Positions 1 to 8,820 are shown, counted from the stretch's first letter. The stretch is DNA of 64,000 bases from Rhizobium sp. NLR16a (GCF_017948245.1 NZ_CP072865.1:459501-523500); one strand, 5' to 3'. Program-made: numbers and translations. The notes: generated by a model from the letters alone, not told the origin.

Positions 1-2004
1 GCGGATCGGGCCTTTCATCATCATCGGGTTGGTGAGGTTGAAGAGGCTGACTGCCATGCCCTCACCGTTTTCGCGTAGCGCCAGATCGATGACGCCCTTG
101 CCCTCGATGGTGACGCGTGGTGTCTTGCCGAGTGCCCAATGGACGGCGTTGGCGAGGAGCCGCGCATGATCGACGGCATAGACCTCCCAGAAGATCTCAC
201 CGATATTCCAGGGAATATAGACTGTGCGGCCACCCTTGCCAGTCTCGCGGGCGATGACGGCAGCACCTTTTGGTTCTTCTCGCGGATAGACCTCTTCCAT
301 CGGCAGATCGGGAAAGTCGGGAACGTAGAGGAAGGGCGCCTTCGCATCGGCCGACGGTACGGCGTGGATCAGGCGAGTGCCGCCCATGATGCGCTCGGCG
401 CCGTCGAAGCCCCGGTTGATCGGGTGATCGCCGGAAAGTGCGACATAGGTGTTCTTGACGATGCCGCGCGGGCCGGAGACGTAGCTGGCACCCAGCACGT
501 CGGCGAGGCCGAAGTCGGGGCGCTTCTTGCCGAATTCGTCGCGCAGCGACGTCTCGTAAGAGGCAATCATGCTGCCACCGCGATCGACATAGGCGCGGAT
601 CGCCGCGTTCTGCGCATCCGAAAGGCAGGAAGCGTTGGCAAGGATGATGAGCTTGAACCGATCGAGGCTCTCGTCGGTCAACACCTGGTCCGAAAGCAGC
701 TCGAAGGGCAGGCGGGCCTCGACGAGGGCATGGTAGAAACCGAGGTCGTGCTTCTCGGCGGAATGCCGTTCTTCCGGCGCCCAGTGGCGCAGCGTCGTCG
801 AGGGATCGATGACGGCGATTTCGGCGGTCGGCTTCATGCTTTCCAGCACCGGCTCGATGGCTGCCTGCAGGGCGAATGCGTCGGCCACCGGCTCGACCCA
901 GCGTTTGTCAGGCACGACGCCGTTGAACTTGGTGAACCAGGCGTAGAGGCCGTGGGCGGTGCCGTCATTGATCCAGAGCTGCATCTCCTCGCCCGAGGTG
1001 ACGGCATCCTTCCAGCGATATTCCTCCTCGGGGCCGATCGAGGTGATCAGCACGACCGGGCGGTCGGGGAAGGTGGCTCGGATGCGCTTGCCATTGCGGC
1101 CTGCCGACCAGCCGAGCTCAAGGCCCTTGCGGCCCTGATGGTCGACGACGAGGAAGGGGCAGTGTTTGGCGATGACCGAGAGATCGAATTCCATCAGCGA
1201 AGCGCCACCCATGTTCGGAATGAAGCTCGCATGCGGGCGGATCGCTTTGACGGCATCGTCCCACTGCGCGATCATGTCGGTGAGCACGCGGCGGCGCCAC
1301 TGCACCCAGGCCTGCCAGGCGGGATCCTCGGCATCGGGTCTTGCAGGAAGGGCATAGCCGAACATGTCCTTGAAGCGGCGGGCGCTGTCTTCGCTGTAAT
1401 CGACGCCGTGGCCCTGCCAGCGATTGGCGAAGACCGCGTCGATATCGTATTTGCGGACGATCTCCTTGACCACCTCAGGCATGAAGACGGTGTTGTAGTC
1501 GCCATAAGCATTGGTGACCCAGACATCGGGATAGGCCCAGTGGCGGCGCGGCGTGCCGTCGGCATTGATCATCACCCATTCCGGATTGGCTTTGGCGGCA
1601 TCGTCATGGACCGCATGCGGGTCGACGCGGGCCATGACGTGCATGTCGAGCTTGCGGGCGGCATCGACGAGCGCGCCGAAGATATCCTTGTCGCCGAGAT
1701 ATTTGCTGACATAGTGGTAAGGCACTTCGCTCGGATAATAGGCGATATAGCCGCCGGCACTGAGGCAGACCGCGTTCGATTTCGTGCGTTTGAAGACGTC
1801 GATCCAGAAGGCCGGGTCGTATTTCTCCGGGTCGTCTTCCACGAAGGTCAGCTGGGTCCAGCGGGTCGCGGTCTTAAACCAGTCCGGCGTCCTCAGCGTG
1901 TGGGTGTTCTGTCTCCTGGCGTCGAGCATCGTCTTCATCCAATCATTGGCAAAAGAGAGCGCCTCAGCGCCAACCGGAGGGGCCGGCGCCTGAGAAGGCA
2001 TCAT
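1..2004 (-). CDS. Glycoside hydrolase-like protein with beta-galactosidase trimerisation-type domain (partial)
   Basis: An open frame of 668 codons runs off the left edge, so the C-terminus is missing. Translation of the minus strand gives a TIM-barrel-like N-terminal part (about residues 40-390, rich in W, H, D and E, for example AVFANRWQGHGVDY). A flavodoxin-like part follows (about 430-600, with ILANASCLSDAQ and GGSMIASYETS), as in the trimerisation domain of GH42-type enzymes. This resembles the 'hypothetical glycosyl hydrolase 6' class; no signal peptide is seen, so cytoplasmic action is likely. It lies downstream of a family-5 solute-binding protein gene on the same strand, suggesting hydrolysis of an imported glycoside. 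The start is the first of two tandem ATGs at 2002-2004; no strong ribosome site is visible. Substrate and catalytic residues were not established. Confidence 0.75.
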   Translation of the reverse strand, partial: MMPSQAPAPPVGAEALSFANDWMKTMLDARRQNTHTLRTPDWFKTATRWTQLTFVEDDPEKYDPAFWIDVFKRTKSNAVCLSAGGYIAYYPSEVPYHYVSKYLGDKDIFGALVDAARKLDMHVMARVDPHAVHDDAAKANPEWVMINADGTPRRHWAYPDVWVTNAYGDYNTVFMPEVVKEIVRKYDIDAVFANRWQGHGVDYSEDSARRFKDMFGYALPARPDAEDPAWQAWVQWRRRVLTDMIAQWDDAVKAIRPHASFIPNMGGASLMEFDLSVIAKHCPFLVVDHQGRKGLELGWSAGRNGKRIRATFPDRPVVLITSIGPEEEYRWKDAVTSGEEMQLWINDGTAHGLYAWFTKFNGVVPDKRWVEPVADAFALQAAIEPVLESMKPTAEIAVIDPSTTLRHWAPEERHSAEKHDLGFYHALVEARLPFELLSDQVLTDESLDRFKLIILANASCLSDAQNAAIRAYVDRGGSMIASYETSLRDEFGKKRPDFGLADVLGASYVSGPRGIVKNTYVALSGDHPINRGFDGAERIMGGTRLIHAVPSADAKAPFLYVPDFPDLPMEEVYPREEPKGAAVIARETGKGGRTVYIPWNIGEIFWEVYAVDHARLLANAVHWALGKTPRVTIEGKGVIDLALRENGEGMAVSLFNLTNPMMMKGPIR

Positions 2005-2070
2005 GGAAAAAGGTCATCAGAGCGGTTCAATCTTACCAGTCGTGTAATCGCTCTGAGTTTTTGTCTTAAC

Positions 2071-2110
2071 GCAGTTCCAGGAAAACCGCTTCGCATTTTC
2101 CTGGAACTGC
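2071..2110. repeat. Perfect 15-bp inverted repeat between the binding-protein and hydrolase genes
   Basis: GCAGTTCCAGGAAAA (2071-2085) is matched exactly by its reverse complement at 2096-2110 around a 10-base loop. It begins 1 base past the stop codon of the solute-binding protein gene. The minus-strand sequence resembles elements at 19340-19396 and 49587-49628 (shared core GCAATTCCAG...GAAGCGGTTTT), so this is a member of a dispersed palindrome family. It could terminate transcription or protect the upstream mRNA, giving more binding protein than hydrolase. Confidence 0.8.
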
Positions 2111-2111
2111 T

Positions 2112-4037
2112 CTAGACCTTGTAGAACTGCTCCGGCATGGTCGGAGCGGGCGTCGGCCAGCCGAAGGAGTTCGGCATGGTTTTCGTGATGTTCTTCATGT
2201 TGTTTTTGACGATGCCGTAGCCGTCGGGCGGCAGCGAGATGCCGAAGACATAGAAATTGTCGGCGGCGCCTTGAAGGATCTGCTTCATGACCTCGCGCTG
2301 GCCCGATGGGTCGGAAGTCGTCTTCAGCTTGTCGTAGAGCGCAAGCTGGTTCTTCGTGCTTTCCGGCGGTTCCTCGGCATTGGCATTGGTGCGGTCGCGA
2401 TACCAGAGTTGCCAGGCCGGGGCGTACATGGCGTTGGCATCGGTCGGCACGTAGTAGCGCGGGTCGAGCATGGCGGCGACGCCGCCATTTGCGCCGAACT
2501 GATGGGCGGTCGCATCGAAATCACGGCCCTGGCGGACGCGCGTCTCCCAGAGCGAACGGTCCATCGTGCGCATCTGCGCATCGATGCCGACCGCCTGGAA
2601 CATCGGGATCACCAGCTGGAAGAGATCGAGGAAGACGGCGCGCGCCTGGTCGATCTCGAAGATGATCGTCAGGCGGCGGCCCTTTTCGTCGAGGCGGAAG
2701 TTCTGGTCGTCGCGCTTCGGCACGATCTGATCGAGCATGGCATTCGCCTTGTCGACGTCATAGGCCGTGAACTGCGTGGCGAGTTGCTCGTTGTAAAGCG
2801 GATCTTCCTTCTTGATCGACGGCTGGGCAGGCGCCCCCTGGCCGACGAGCACCGCATCGATCAGCGACTGCCGGTCGAGTGCGGTCGAGAGTGCGGCACG
2901 GAAATCCTTGTTCCGGAAGAGCTTCCGCTTGGTCTCGTCATTGTGGTTCAGGTTGAAGATGAAATTCATGACATTGGCTTCGGTCGAAGTCAGCGTGTAG
3001 AAATCATAGCCGCCCTGCTCACGCGCATCGTAGAGAACCGATTTGTTGTTCGGCGTGGCAATGTACTGGTCCATCAGGTCGACCTCGCCCTGCATGGCCT
3101 TCAGCAGCAGAACCTGCGGGTCGGCGACCATCTGGTAAACGATGCGGTCCATATAGGGCAGCTGGTTGCCCTCGCTATCAACCTTCCAATAGTATGGATT
3201 GCGCTCGGCAACAGCCCGTTCGGTGTTTTCGCCTGGCGCGATCGTGAACACCCAGGCATGCACGCAGGGCTTCTTCGAGGAGTTGAGGAAGAAGGCGTTG
3301 TCGTCCTGGAAGCCGGCGGCCGCCTGGAACGACGCGATCCAACTTTCGAAGCCGCGTTGGTTGGCGAGTTCATCGGCCTTCGGATTGTAATCGATGTGGA
3401 ATTGCTCGAGATAATGCTTCGGCGTGCGCGTCGTCTGATCGTTGTTTGCCCAGGCGACCTGCAGCGGGAACAGGCCGTTCGGCTTGTCGAAGATGACCTT
3501 GAAGGTCTGCTCGTCCACGATCTCCAGCTTGGCCGGCTTACCGCCGGATTTCCAATGATCCTGACCGACAAAGGCGACGCGCTTGTCGGTGAAAACAGTA
3601 TCGTACCAGAACTTGATGTCGGCGGTGGTGTAGGGATGGCCATCCGACCATTTCATGCCCTTGCGCAGGCGGATCGTATAGACCTTGGAGTCGGCATCGC
3701 CCTCAAAGGACTCGGCGACATTCAGCGTCACGCCAGACCAATCGCGCGTATAGCGTAGCAGCGGCTCATAGGCCTGGTAGCGGAACAGCATCGACAGCGA
3801 CCCGCCGCCGACTAGCGCCATGTTCCAGTCGCCGCCGTATTTGCCGATGCTTTCAACCGGTTTGACGACGAGCGGATTTTCGGGAAGCCTCTCCTGGAGA
3901 CCCGGCAGGGCGCCGCTCGACACTTTCGCTTTCAGGACATCCGCTTCCTTGAAGTCAGCGGCGAAAACCGGCAGGGCCGGCATTATCAGGGCGGCCGACG
4001 TCCCGGCCAGAAACGCACGTCGTTTCAGCTTGATCAT
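2112..4037 (-). CDS. ABC transporter solute-binding protein, family 5 (SBP_bac_5), Tat-exported
   Basis: A 641-residue periplasmic binding protein. It starts with KLKRRAFLAG and a hydrophobic stretch ending in FAAD, a twin-arginine signal. The mature part has family-5 features: YEPLLRY near residue 95, then LRKGMKWSDGHPYTTADIKF. This family binds oligopeptides, nickel, opines and, in rhizobia, some oligosaccharides. The linked hydrolase, LacI regulator and isomerase favour a sugar ligand, which is inference. The start at 4037 is chosen because GGAGGAG lies 6 bases upstream and the Tat motif follows at once. Permease and ATPase genes are not in the window and may lie beyond position 1. It is transcribed divergently from the LacI gene. 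Confidence 0.88.
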   Translation of the reverse strand: MIKLKRRAFLAGTSAALIMPALPVFAADFKEADVLKAKVSSGALPGLQERLPENPLVVKPVESIGKYGGDWNMALVGGGSLSMLFRYQAYEPLLRYTRDWSGVTLNVAESFEGDADSKVYTIRLRKGMKWSDGHPYTTADIKFWYDTVFTDKRVAFVGQDHWKSGGKPAKLEIVDEQTFKVIFDKPNGLFPLQVAWANNDQTTRTPKHYLEQFHIDYNPKADELANQRGFESWIASFQAAAGFQDDNAFFLNSSKKPCVHAWVFTIAPGENTERAVAERNPYYWKVDSEGNQLPYMDRIVYQMVADPQVLLLKAMQGEVDLMDQYIATPNNKSVLYDAREQGGYDFYTLTSTEANVMNFIFNLNHNDETKRKLFRNKDFRAALSTALDRQSLIDAVLVGQGAPAQPSIKKEDPLYNEQLATQFTAYDVDKANAMLDQIVPKRDDQNFRLDEKGRRLTIIFEIDQARAVFLDLFQLVIPMFQAVGIDAQMRTMDRSLWETRVRQGRDFDATAHQFGANGGVAAMLDPRYYVPTDANAMYAPAWQLWYRDRTNANAEEPPESTKNQLALYDKLKTTSDPSGQREVMKQILQGAADNFYVFGISLPPDGYGIVKNNMKNITKTMPNSFGWPTPAPTMPEQFYKV

Positions 4038-4215
4038 AGGGATCTCCTCCAAAAACCCGTGCCATTATCATTATTTTTGCTGTGGGGCCGGGATGAGGGA
4101 AAGATTACATTTGGATATTGTTAGGTAAAGCGTTATGTTCACGTTAGTGAGAAAATTTGGCATACAGGCGCAGTTGGTATAACCAGCGCCTATCAATCGA
4201 AGGGCGAGGTGCCAC
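4038..4215. promoter_or_regulatory. Divergent promoter region between binding protein and LacI regulator
   Basis: This 178-bp spacer is AT-rich in 4100-4160, unlike the flanking genes. A small dyad TCAC-GTTA-GTGA is at 4139-4150, and a direct repeat of CGTTA flanks a TGTTCA spacer (4131-4145). LacI-family proteins normally bind such dyads near their own gene, so this is a plausible operator, but the symmetry is short. Confidence 0.4.
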
Positions 4216-5235
4216 GTGGGAAGCAGGGGCCGGGTTACTTTGCAGACGATCGCGCGAGAGGTCGGGCTGTCGAAATTTGCGGTCTCGCGGTCGCTCGCCG
4301 GCAAGAGCGGTGTCAGCGAGGAAACGCGCGCGCTGATCCGCGACACGGCGCAGCGCCTAGGCTACACCAAGCCCGCCGGGCATGGTGCTGCCGGCGAGGT
4401 TGCGGTGGTCTTTCACGATCTCGATGCCGTCAACAGCGAGCTCTATATGCAGGTGCAGAACGGTGTGCAGCGAGAGGCTCATCGGCTTGGCATGACGCTG
4501 CGCGTGCGCTGGACCCATGATGTCGGCCAGTTGGAAGAGTTGGCGCGCAGCTGTGATGGCCTGATGCTCGTTGGTCCGCATGCCCGTGAGGCCGTGGCAG
4601 CGGCGAGCGCCACCGGCGTTCCGATCGTGCGTTTCGGCTGGGTCGATGCGCTCGAGCAGGTCGACCATGTCGGCGGCACCGACCATGAGGCAGGGCAGGC
4701 GGTGGTGGAGTATCTAGTCGGACTCGGCCACCGGTCCATCGTGTACGTCTATGGCATGCCGGGCCTGCGGGGACGTCAGGAGCGCCATTACGGCGCTCGC
4801 GAAATCGCCGAACGTTATCCTGATGTTGCGCTCCATGTTATGCAATTCGACGAAGAGAATGGCTTCGGCACGGCGTTCCGGGCGCTCGTGGACAAAGGCA
4901 TTCGCCCGACGGCTTTTTTCTGCGCCCATGACGGGTTAGCGCTGACCGTGGTCTCCGAACTGCTTGGGCAGGGGTACCGCATTCCGGACGATATTTCGGT
5001 TGTCGGTTTCGGCGACTACTCGCCGGCGTCACTGATCTCGCCGGCGCTGACGACGGTGAGGATGGAGGGGCAGGAATGCGGGGCCGTGGGGCTGCGGCTA
5101 TTGCTTGAGCGGATCGAGAATCCACGCCTGCCGGGCATGCCGGCGAGGCGCATCATGATCGCCTCGCGCATTATCGAGCGCCGCTCGGCCGGACCTTGCA
5201 AGGCGGCGGCGAGCGTCGATGTCCCCGGGGTTTAA
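4216..5235 (+). CDS. LacI family transcriptional regulator
   Basis: A 339-residue repressor-type protein. The N-terminus has the LacI helix-turn-helix (VTLQTIAREVGLSKFAVSRS) followed by the hinge-type sequence IRDTAQRLGY. The remainder is a periplasmic-binding-protein-like ligand domain that includes PDDISVVGFGDYSPASLISP, a typical LacI/GalR signature. The start is GTG at 4216 with a GAGGTG sequence about 8 bases upstream. Being divergent from the binding-protein gene, it probably represses or activates that gene in response to a sugar. The ligand is unknown. Confidence 0.93.
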   Translation: MGSRGRVTLQTIAREVGLSKFAVSRSLAGKSGVSEETRALIRDTAQRLGYTKPAGHGAAGEVAVVFHDLDAVNSELYMQVQNGVQREAHRLGMTLRVRWTHDVGQLEELARSCDGLMLVGPHAREAVAAASATGVPIVRFGWVDALEQVDHVGGTDHEAGQAVVEYLVGLGHRSIVYVYGMPGLRGRQERHYGAREIAERYPDVALHVMQFDEENGFGTAFRALVDKGIRPTAFFCAHDGLALTVVSELLGQGYRIPDDISVVGFGDYSPASLISPALTTVRMEGQECGAVGLRLLLERIENPRLPGMPARRIMIASRIIERRSAGPCKAAASVDVPGV

Positions 5236-6002
5236 CCACCGAGCGCAGCAATGGCAGCCTTGACTGCGTCCGCGCCGGGCTTGGTCGGCCGGTATTCCAG
5301 ACCGACGGCGCCGGCATAGCCGTTGGCGAAGATCCAGTCGAGGCGATGAGCGAGGTCTATCCCGCCGGAACCCGGTTCGTTGCGGCCGGGATGATCGGCG
5401 ACATGGACGTGGAAAACACGGTCGAGGCGGCCGTCCAGCACGTCTTCGGTGCGTTCGCCCATCACGGCGGAATGGTAGATGTCGTAGACGATGCCGATCT
5501 CGGGGCGGGCGACGTCATCGACGACGTCGAGGCCTTCGCGGGTTGAATCGAGGAAGTAGCCGATATGATCGATACGGATGTTGAGAGGTTCTACGCCGAG
5601 CCGCACGCCGCTGCCTTTCAGGATATCGGCACCTGGTTTCAAGGTTTCGCTGAGGGCCCGGCGCTGTTCTTCACGGCTGAAGCCGGCGAGATCGTCGCCT
5701 GCCTGGGCGATCAGCACCGGCGCGCCGAGGCGTTTGGCGACTGTGACGGAATCGGCAAGGCCTTTCAGCCAGGCCTTCCGGTTGGCGGCATCGGTCAGCG
5801 CGATCATCGGCTCGGCGACGAGGCTGGTGACGGCAAGGCCGGTTTCCTTCAACGCCGCCTCGATCGCGTCCAGATCCTTGTCGGTCCAGCGCCAGAATTC
5901 GACCGCCGTCAGGCCGCCAGCATGGGCGCGACGGATGCGGTCGGGAAAGCTGTCGCCGTCCTCGGCAAACAGCCACTCTATACAGGCTGAATAACGTCGC
6001 AT
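5232..6002 (-). CDS. Hydroxypyruvate isomerase-like sugar isomerase/epimerase (TIM barrel)
   Basis: A 256-residue protein of the xylose-isomerase-like TIM-barrel superfamily (AP endonuclease family 2 fold). It opens with YSACIEWLF and contains GVEPLN (candidate metal-binding Glu), YDIYHS and GLEYRP (second candidate Glu), the pattern of Hyi/OtnI-type isomerases that interconvert hydroxypyruvate and tartronate semialdehyde or epimerise related sugars. GGGAGGAG lies just upstream of the ATG. It is convergent with the LacI gene (4-bp overlap at the 3' ends) and divergent from the SDR gene. The exact substrate cannot be read from sequence. Confidence 0.85.
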   Translation of the reverse strand: MRRYSACIEWLFAEDGDSFPDRIRRAHAGGLTAVEFWRWTDKDLDAIEAALKETGLAVTSLVAEPMIALTDAANRKAWLKGLADSVTVAKRLGAPVLIAQAGDDLAGFSREEQRRALSETLKPGADILKGSGVRLGVEPLNIRIDHIGYFLDSTREGLDVVDDVARPEIGIVYDIYHSAVMGERTEDVLDGRLDRVFHVHVADHPGRNEPGSGGIDLAHRLDWIFANGYAGAVGLEYRPTKPGADAVKAAIAALGG

Positions 6003-6140
6003 GAAAACTCCTCCCGGTGCGGATGCAGGCTGCGACAGAACGGAGACCGCCGCAAGAGGCGTTTGGGTGCTTGACGCCCGGATTCATTGGCGGAACACTT
6101 GCTTCCACGAGCCGGGATCGCCGGCGCTTCGGAGGAAGAC

Positions 6141-6929
6141 ATGGATCTGGGATTGAAGGGTAAGATCGCCGTCATAACGGGTGCGTCGGTCGGCATCGGA
6201 CTGGCGATCGCCGAAGGGCTGGCGGCTGAGGGCGTGGACCTCGTGCTGGCTGCGCGTGGCGGCGAACGGCTGGAGGCGGAGGGCGCCCGCATTGCCGAGA
6301 AATTCGGCGTCAGCGCCACCGCCGTCGCCGCCGACGTCGCGACGGCTGCGGGAACGGAGGCGATCATTGCCGCGGCTGCCGAAAAGGGTGGCGCCGATAT
6401 CCTCATCAATAATGCCGGCACCGGATCGAACGAGACCGTCATGGAGGCGCCTGATGAGAAATGGCAGGCCTATTGGGACCTGCACGTGATGGCCGCCGTG
6501 AGGCTTGCGCGCGGCATCGCACCGCAGATGAAGAAGCGAGGCGGCGGGGTGATCCTGCACAATGCCTCGATCTGCGCCGTCCAGCCGCTCTGGTACGAAC
6601 CGATCTACAATGTCAGCAAATCGGCGCTGATGATGTTTTCAAAGACGCTCTCGACCGAGCTCATCCAGGACAATATCCGCGTCAACTGCATCAATGCCGG
6701 CCTGATCCTGACGCCCGACTGGATCAAGACCGCCAAGCAGCTGACGGCCGAAAGCGGCGGAAACTGGGAAGGGTACCTGCAAAGCGTTGCCAATGAGCAT
6801 GCTGCCTCCAAACGCTTCGGCACGCCGGAGGAACTGGCGAACGTCTTCGTCTTTCTGAGTTCGGAGAGGGCGAGTTACTGCATCGGATCGACCTATTTCG
6901 TCGATGGCGGCATGCTGAAGACGATTTGA
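6141..6929 (+). CDS. SDR family NAD(P)-dependent oxidoreductase
   Basis: A 262-residue classical short-chain dehydrogenase. TGASVGIG is the nucleotide-binding glycine motif, NNAGT follows strand 4, and the catalytic tetrad includes YNVSK (YxxxK). The C-terminus TYFVDGGMLKT is the usual SDR ending. The start at 6141 follows GGAGGAAG with good spacing; an upstream in-frame ATG at 6087 lacks one and overlaps the promoter region. It is divergent from the isomerase gene and likely oxidises or reduces a sugar or polyol intermediate of the same pathway (inference). Confidence 0.9.
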   Translation: MDLGLKGKIAVITGASVGIGLAIAEGLAAEGVDLVLAARGGERLEAEGARIAEKFGVSATAVAADVATAAGTEAIIAAAAEKGGADILINNAGTGSNETVMEAPDEKWQAYWDLHVMAAVRLARGIAPQMKKRGGGVILHNASICAVQPLWYEPIYNVSKSALMMFSKTLSTELIQDNIRVNCINAGLILTPDWIKTAKQLTAESGGNWEGYLQSVANEHAASKRFGTPEELANVFVFLSSERASYCIGSTYFVDGGMLKTI

Positions 6930-7007
6930 TCGAAGCTGGCGCAATGAGCAGCACGGCAAGCCTGTTCTTCGCATGACTGCCAGCCGGCCGTGGACGTTGC
7001 CGATACA

Positions 7008-7080
7008 AGCTATAAAAATTAGCTATTTTGTTGTATCTTCACGCTTTCGACGTTATTTGCCTGCTATTGACGGGCAAATA
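7008..7080. promoter_or_regulatory. Two dyads upstream of the Rrf2 gene, candidate autoregulatory operators
   Basis: AGCTA-N7-TAGCT lies at 7008-7024 inside an AT-rich stretch. A perfect 8-bp inverted repeat TATTTGCC-N11-GGCAAATA lies at 7054-7080, ending 25 bases before the ATG. Rrf2 proteins bind dyads overlapping their promoters, so either is a reasonable operator candidate. No T-run follows the second one, which argues against a terminator. Confidence 0.5.
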
Positions 7081-7105
7081 TTGCGGTTTTCAAAAGGCGA
7101 CGACA

Positions 7106-7570
7106 ATGCTGACGAAGAAGGGAAAATACGGCCTGAAGGCACTGGTCGATCTGGCGCGCCTGGCGCCGGGCGAGACTGCCTTCATCAATGACGTCGCGGC
7201 GCGCAACAATATTCCGAAGAAGTTTCTCGACACGATCCTGCTCGAGCTGCGCAATGTCGGTATCCTGCGTTCAAAAAAGGGGCCTGGCGGCGGGTATTCT
7301 CTCTCGCGGCCGGCTTCCGAGATCCGCATCGGCCATGTCATCCGCACGCTCGATGGGCCGCTGGCGCCGATCCGCTGCGCCAGCCGGACGGCTTACGAGG
7401 CCTGCGACGACTGCGCCGACCCGGAAACCTGTCAGGTGCGGCGTTCGATGACCGATGTTCGGGATGCGATCGCCGCCATTCTGGACAATATGACCCTCGA
7501 CCAATTCGTCGCAGCCGGCGGCCGCATTGAAGACACCGGGGACGAATTGCCGATCTCCGCCGCCAGCTGA
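7106..7570 (+). CDS. Rrf2 family transcriptional regulator with four cysteines
   Basis: A 154-residue winged-helix regulator. LTKKGKYGLKALVDLA and the wing KKGPGGGYSLSRP are typical of Rrf2. Cysteines at 91, 100, 103 and 109 fall where IscR, NsrR and RirA hold an Fe-S cluster, but the spacing differs from those proteins, so cluster binding is possible rather than shown. It is not RirA by sequence. The start at 7106 begins the conserved MLTKKGKY; a longer frame from 7028 would put the dyads inside the gene. It faces the SfnB-like gene end to end, so a role in sulfur or redox control is a guess from context. Confidence 0.9.
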   Translation: MLTKKGKYGLKALVDLARLAPGETAFINDVAARNNIPKKFLDTILLELRNVGILRSKKGPGGGYSLSRPASEIRIGHVIRTLDGPLAPIRCASRTAYEACDDCADPETCQVRRSMTDVRDAIAAILDNMTLDQFVAAGGRIEDTGDELPISAAS

Positions 7571-7620
7571 GACGTTTCGATTTCATACGGTCTAAAGCGC
7601 CATGCTGTGTCGTTCAGGGC

Positions 7621-8730
7621 TCATCTCGACATATGGTCGCCGGCGCGGTCCAGCAATCGATCGCGAGGCAGCGACAGCGCGTGGATGCGTGCATTGCGCC
7701 AATGGCGGTCGAGATTAAGGCCTATGCCGGTTGACGCTTCGCCCGCGAGCTCGAACAGTGCGTTTGCGGCGTTGAGAGCGGTTTCTCCGGCAGTGATCGC
7801 GGCCGCCGAGGCGGAAAAATAGGCATCCGCCATCGCAGCCTCTACAGGATTGACCTGGGCGATATCGAGTTTGCGGCCCGCTCGCTCCAGAGCTGCCGCC
7901 GTGATTTCGATGCCGACGGCGTGTTCGCCGAGCCGGGAGCGGGAGACGGTATGATCGCCAATGGCTGTCATCAGGTCGGCCCAGGCGGCCCGCGCGATGC
8001 CGAGGGCCACTCCAGCCTTGAGCAGCAGGCCGAGCGAAACGCCCGTCGAACCGGACGACGGGGCCGGCGCGATCGTGCCGGCATCGACATGCACTGCGCC
8101 GGCGAGCGTCGTTGCCGATCCATTGGTGCGCTGGCCGAAACCGTCCCAATCATCGACCACTTGCACGTCCCCGCTGTTGCGGCTGAGGTAGAGCGTCACA
8201 GGGCGGCCGGGCGGAAGTGTGAGGGCAGCGGCAATCCAATCGGCATAGAGAATACCGGGCGCCGGCCGCATCCGCCCGCTCAAACGGTACCCCGGTCCGT
8301 CGATCGACAGCTCGCTGCCGTCGGCGACGGTTGCGCCGGCGAAGCGGTCGCCGAGCAGCACACGGGCAAACAGCGATGCTTTCAGATCCTCGGCCGCCTG
8401 GGTACGGAGGGTTTCCAGTACGGAAAAGTGATTTTCCAGTGTCTCGCCAATCGAGGCGTCGGCCTCGGCAATGATCGCGATGATTTCGGCAAGCAGGGCG
8501 TTCGACACGTCGAGCCCTTCATGTTCGGGCGGAACAGAGATTGCCGTCAGTCCCGATATCGACAGCGCGTCGAGCTCGGCAAAAGGCAGGATGCGGTTGA
8601 TATCGCGCTCATTTGCCTGATGACGGAATGTGTCGGCGAGGTTGCGAGCCGTGGATACGGCCTCCTCTTCGTTTTCGATGCGGCGGGCCGGCGGCCTCAG
8701 ACGGTCTTGAAACTGCGATAACGTTCCCAT
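7621..8730 (-). CDS. SfnB/DszC-like acyl-CoA dehydrogenase-fold flavoprotein
   Basis: A 369-residue protein of the acyl-CoA dehydrogenase fold. ISVPPEHEG near residue 60 and HWRNARIHAL near the C-terminus match the DszC/SfnB group, flavin-dependent enzymes used when bacteria take sulfur from organosulfur compounds. The family usually has about 390-410 residues, so this is slightly short. It lacks the classic acyl-CoA dehydrogenase catalytic context, consistent with a monooxygenase-like role using reduced FMN from a partner reductase that is not in the window. AGGAAAG precedes the ATG by 9 bases. Confidence 0.8.
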   Translation of the reverse strand: MGTLSQFQDRLRPPARRIENEEEAVSTARNLADTFRHQANERDINRILPFAELDALSISGLTAISVPPEHEGLDVSNALLAEIIAIIAEADASIGETLENHFSVLETLRTQAAEDLKASLFARVLLGDRFAGATVADGSELSIDGPGYRLSGRMRPAPGILYADWIAAALTLPPGRPVTLYLSRNSGDVQVVDDWDGFGQRTNGSATTLAGAVHVDAGTIAPAPSSGSTGVSLGLLLKAGVALGIARAAWADLMTAIGDHTVSRSRLGEHAVGIEITAAALERAGRKLDIAQVNPVEAAMADAYFSASAAAITAGETALNAANALFELAGEASTGIGLNLDRHWRNARIHALSLPRDRLLDRAGDHMSR

Positions 8731-8774
8731 CGCTCACTCTTTCCTCGAAGGATGACAGGATTGAGGGATTTTCC

Positions 8775-8820
8775 TTCGAATGATAAGAACGGTTTTTCCA
8801 GAAAAACCGGACGCTTCGAA
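8775..8820. repeat. Nested palindrome upstream of SfnB-like gene
   Basis: CGGTTTTT (8790-8797) pairs with AAAAACCG (8802-8809) around a CCAG loop, and two copies of the self-complementary TTCGAA (8775-8780 and 8815-8820) flank it. The core GGTTTTTCC resembles other intergenic palindromes here (for example 19341-19396). It lies between two divergently transcribed genes, so it is not a terminator for either; repeat debris or a regulatory site are the options. Confidence 0.5.

Noticed and set aside
139..2115. A 658-codon open frame on the plus strand
   Set aside because: It is the mirror of the glycoside hydrolase frame on the minus strand; the minus translation shows family motifs and the plus one shows none. 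The minus frame runs off the window edge.
2271..3758. A 495-codon plus-strand frame opposite the binding-protein gene
   Set aside because: Antisense shadow typical of high-GC coding DNA; the minus strand has a Tat signal, ribosome site and family-5 motifs.
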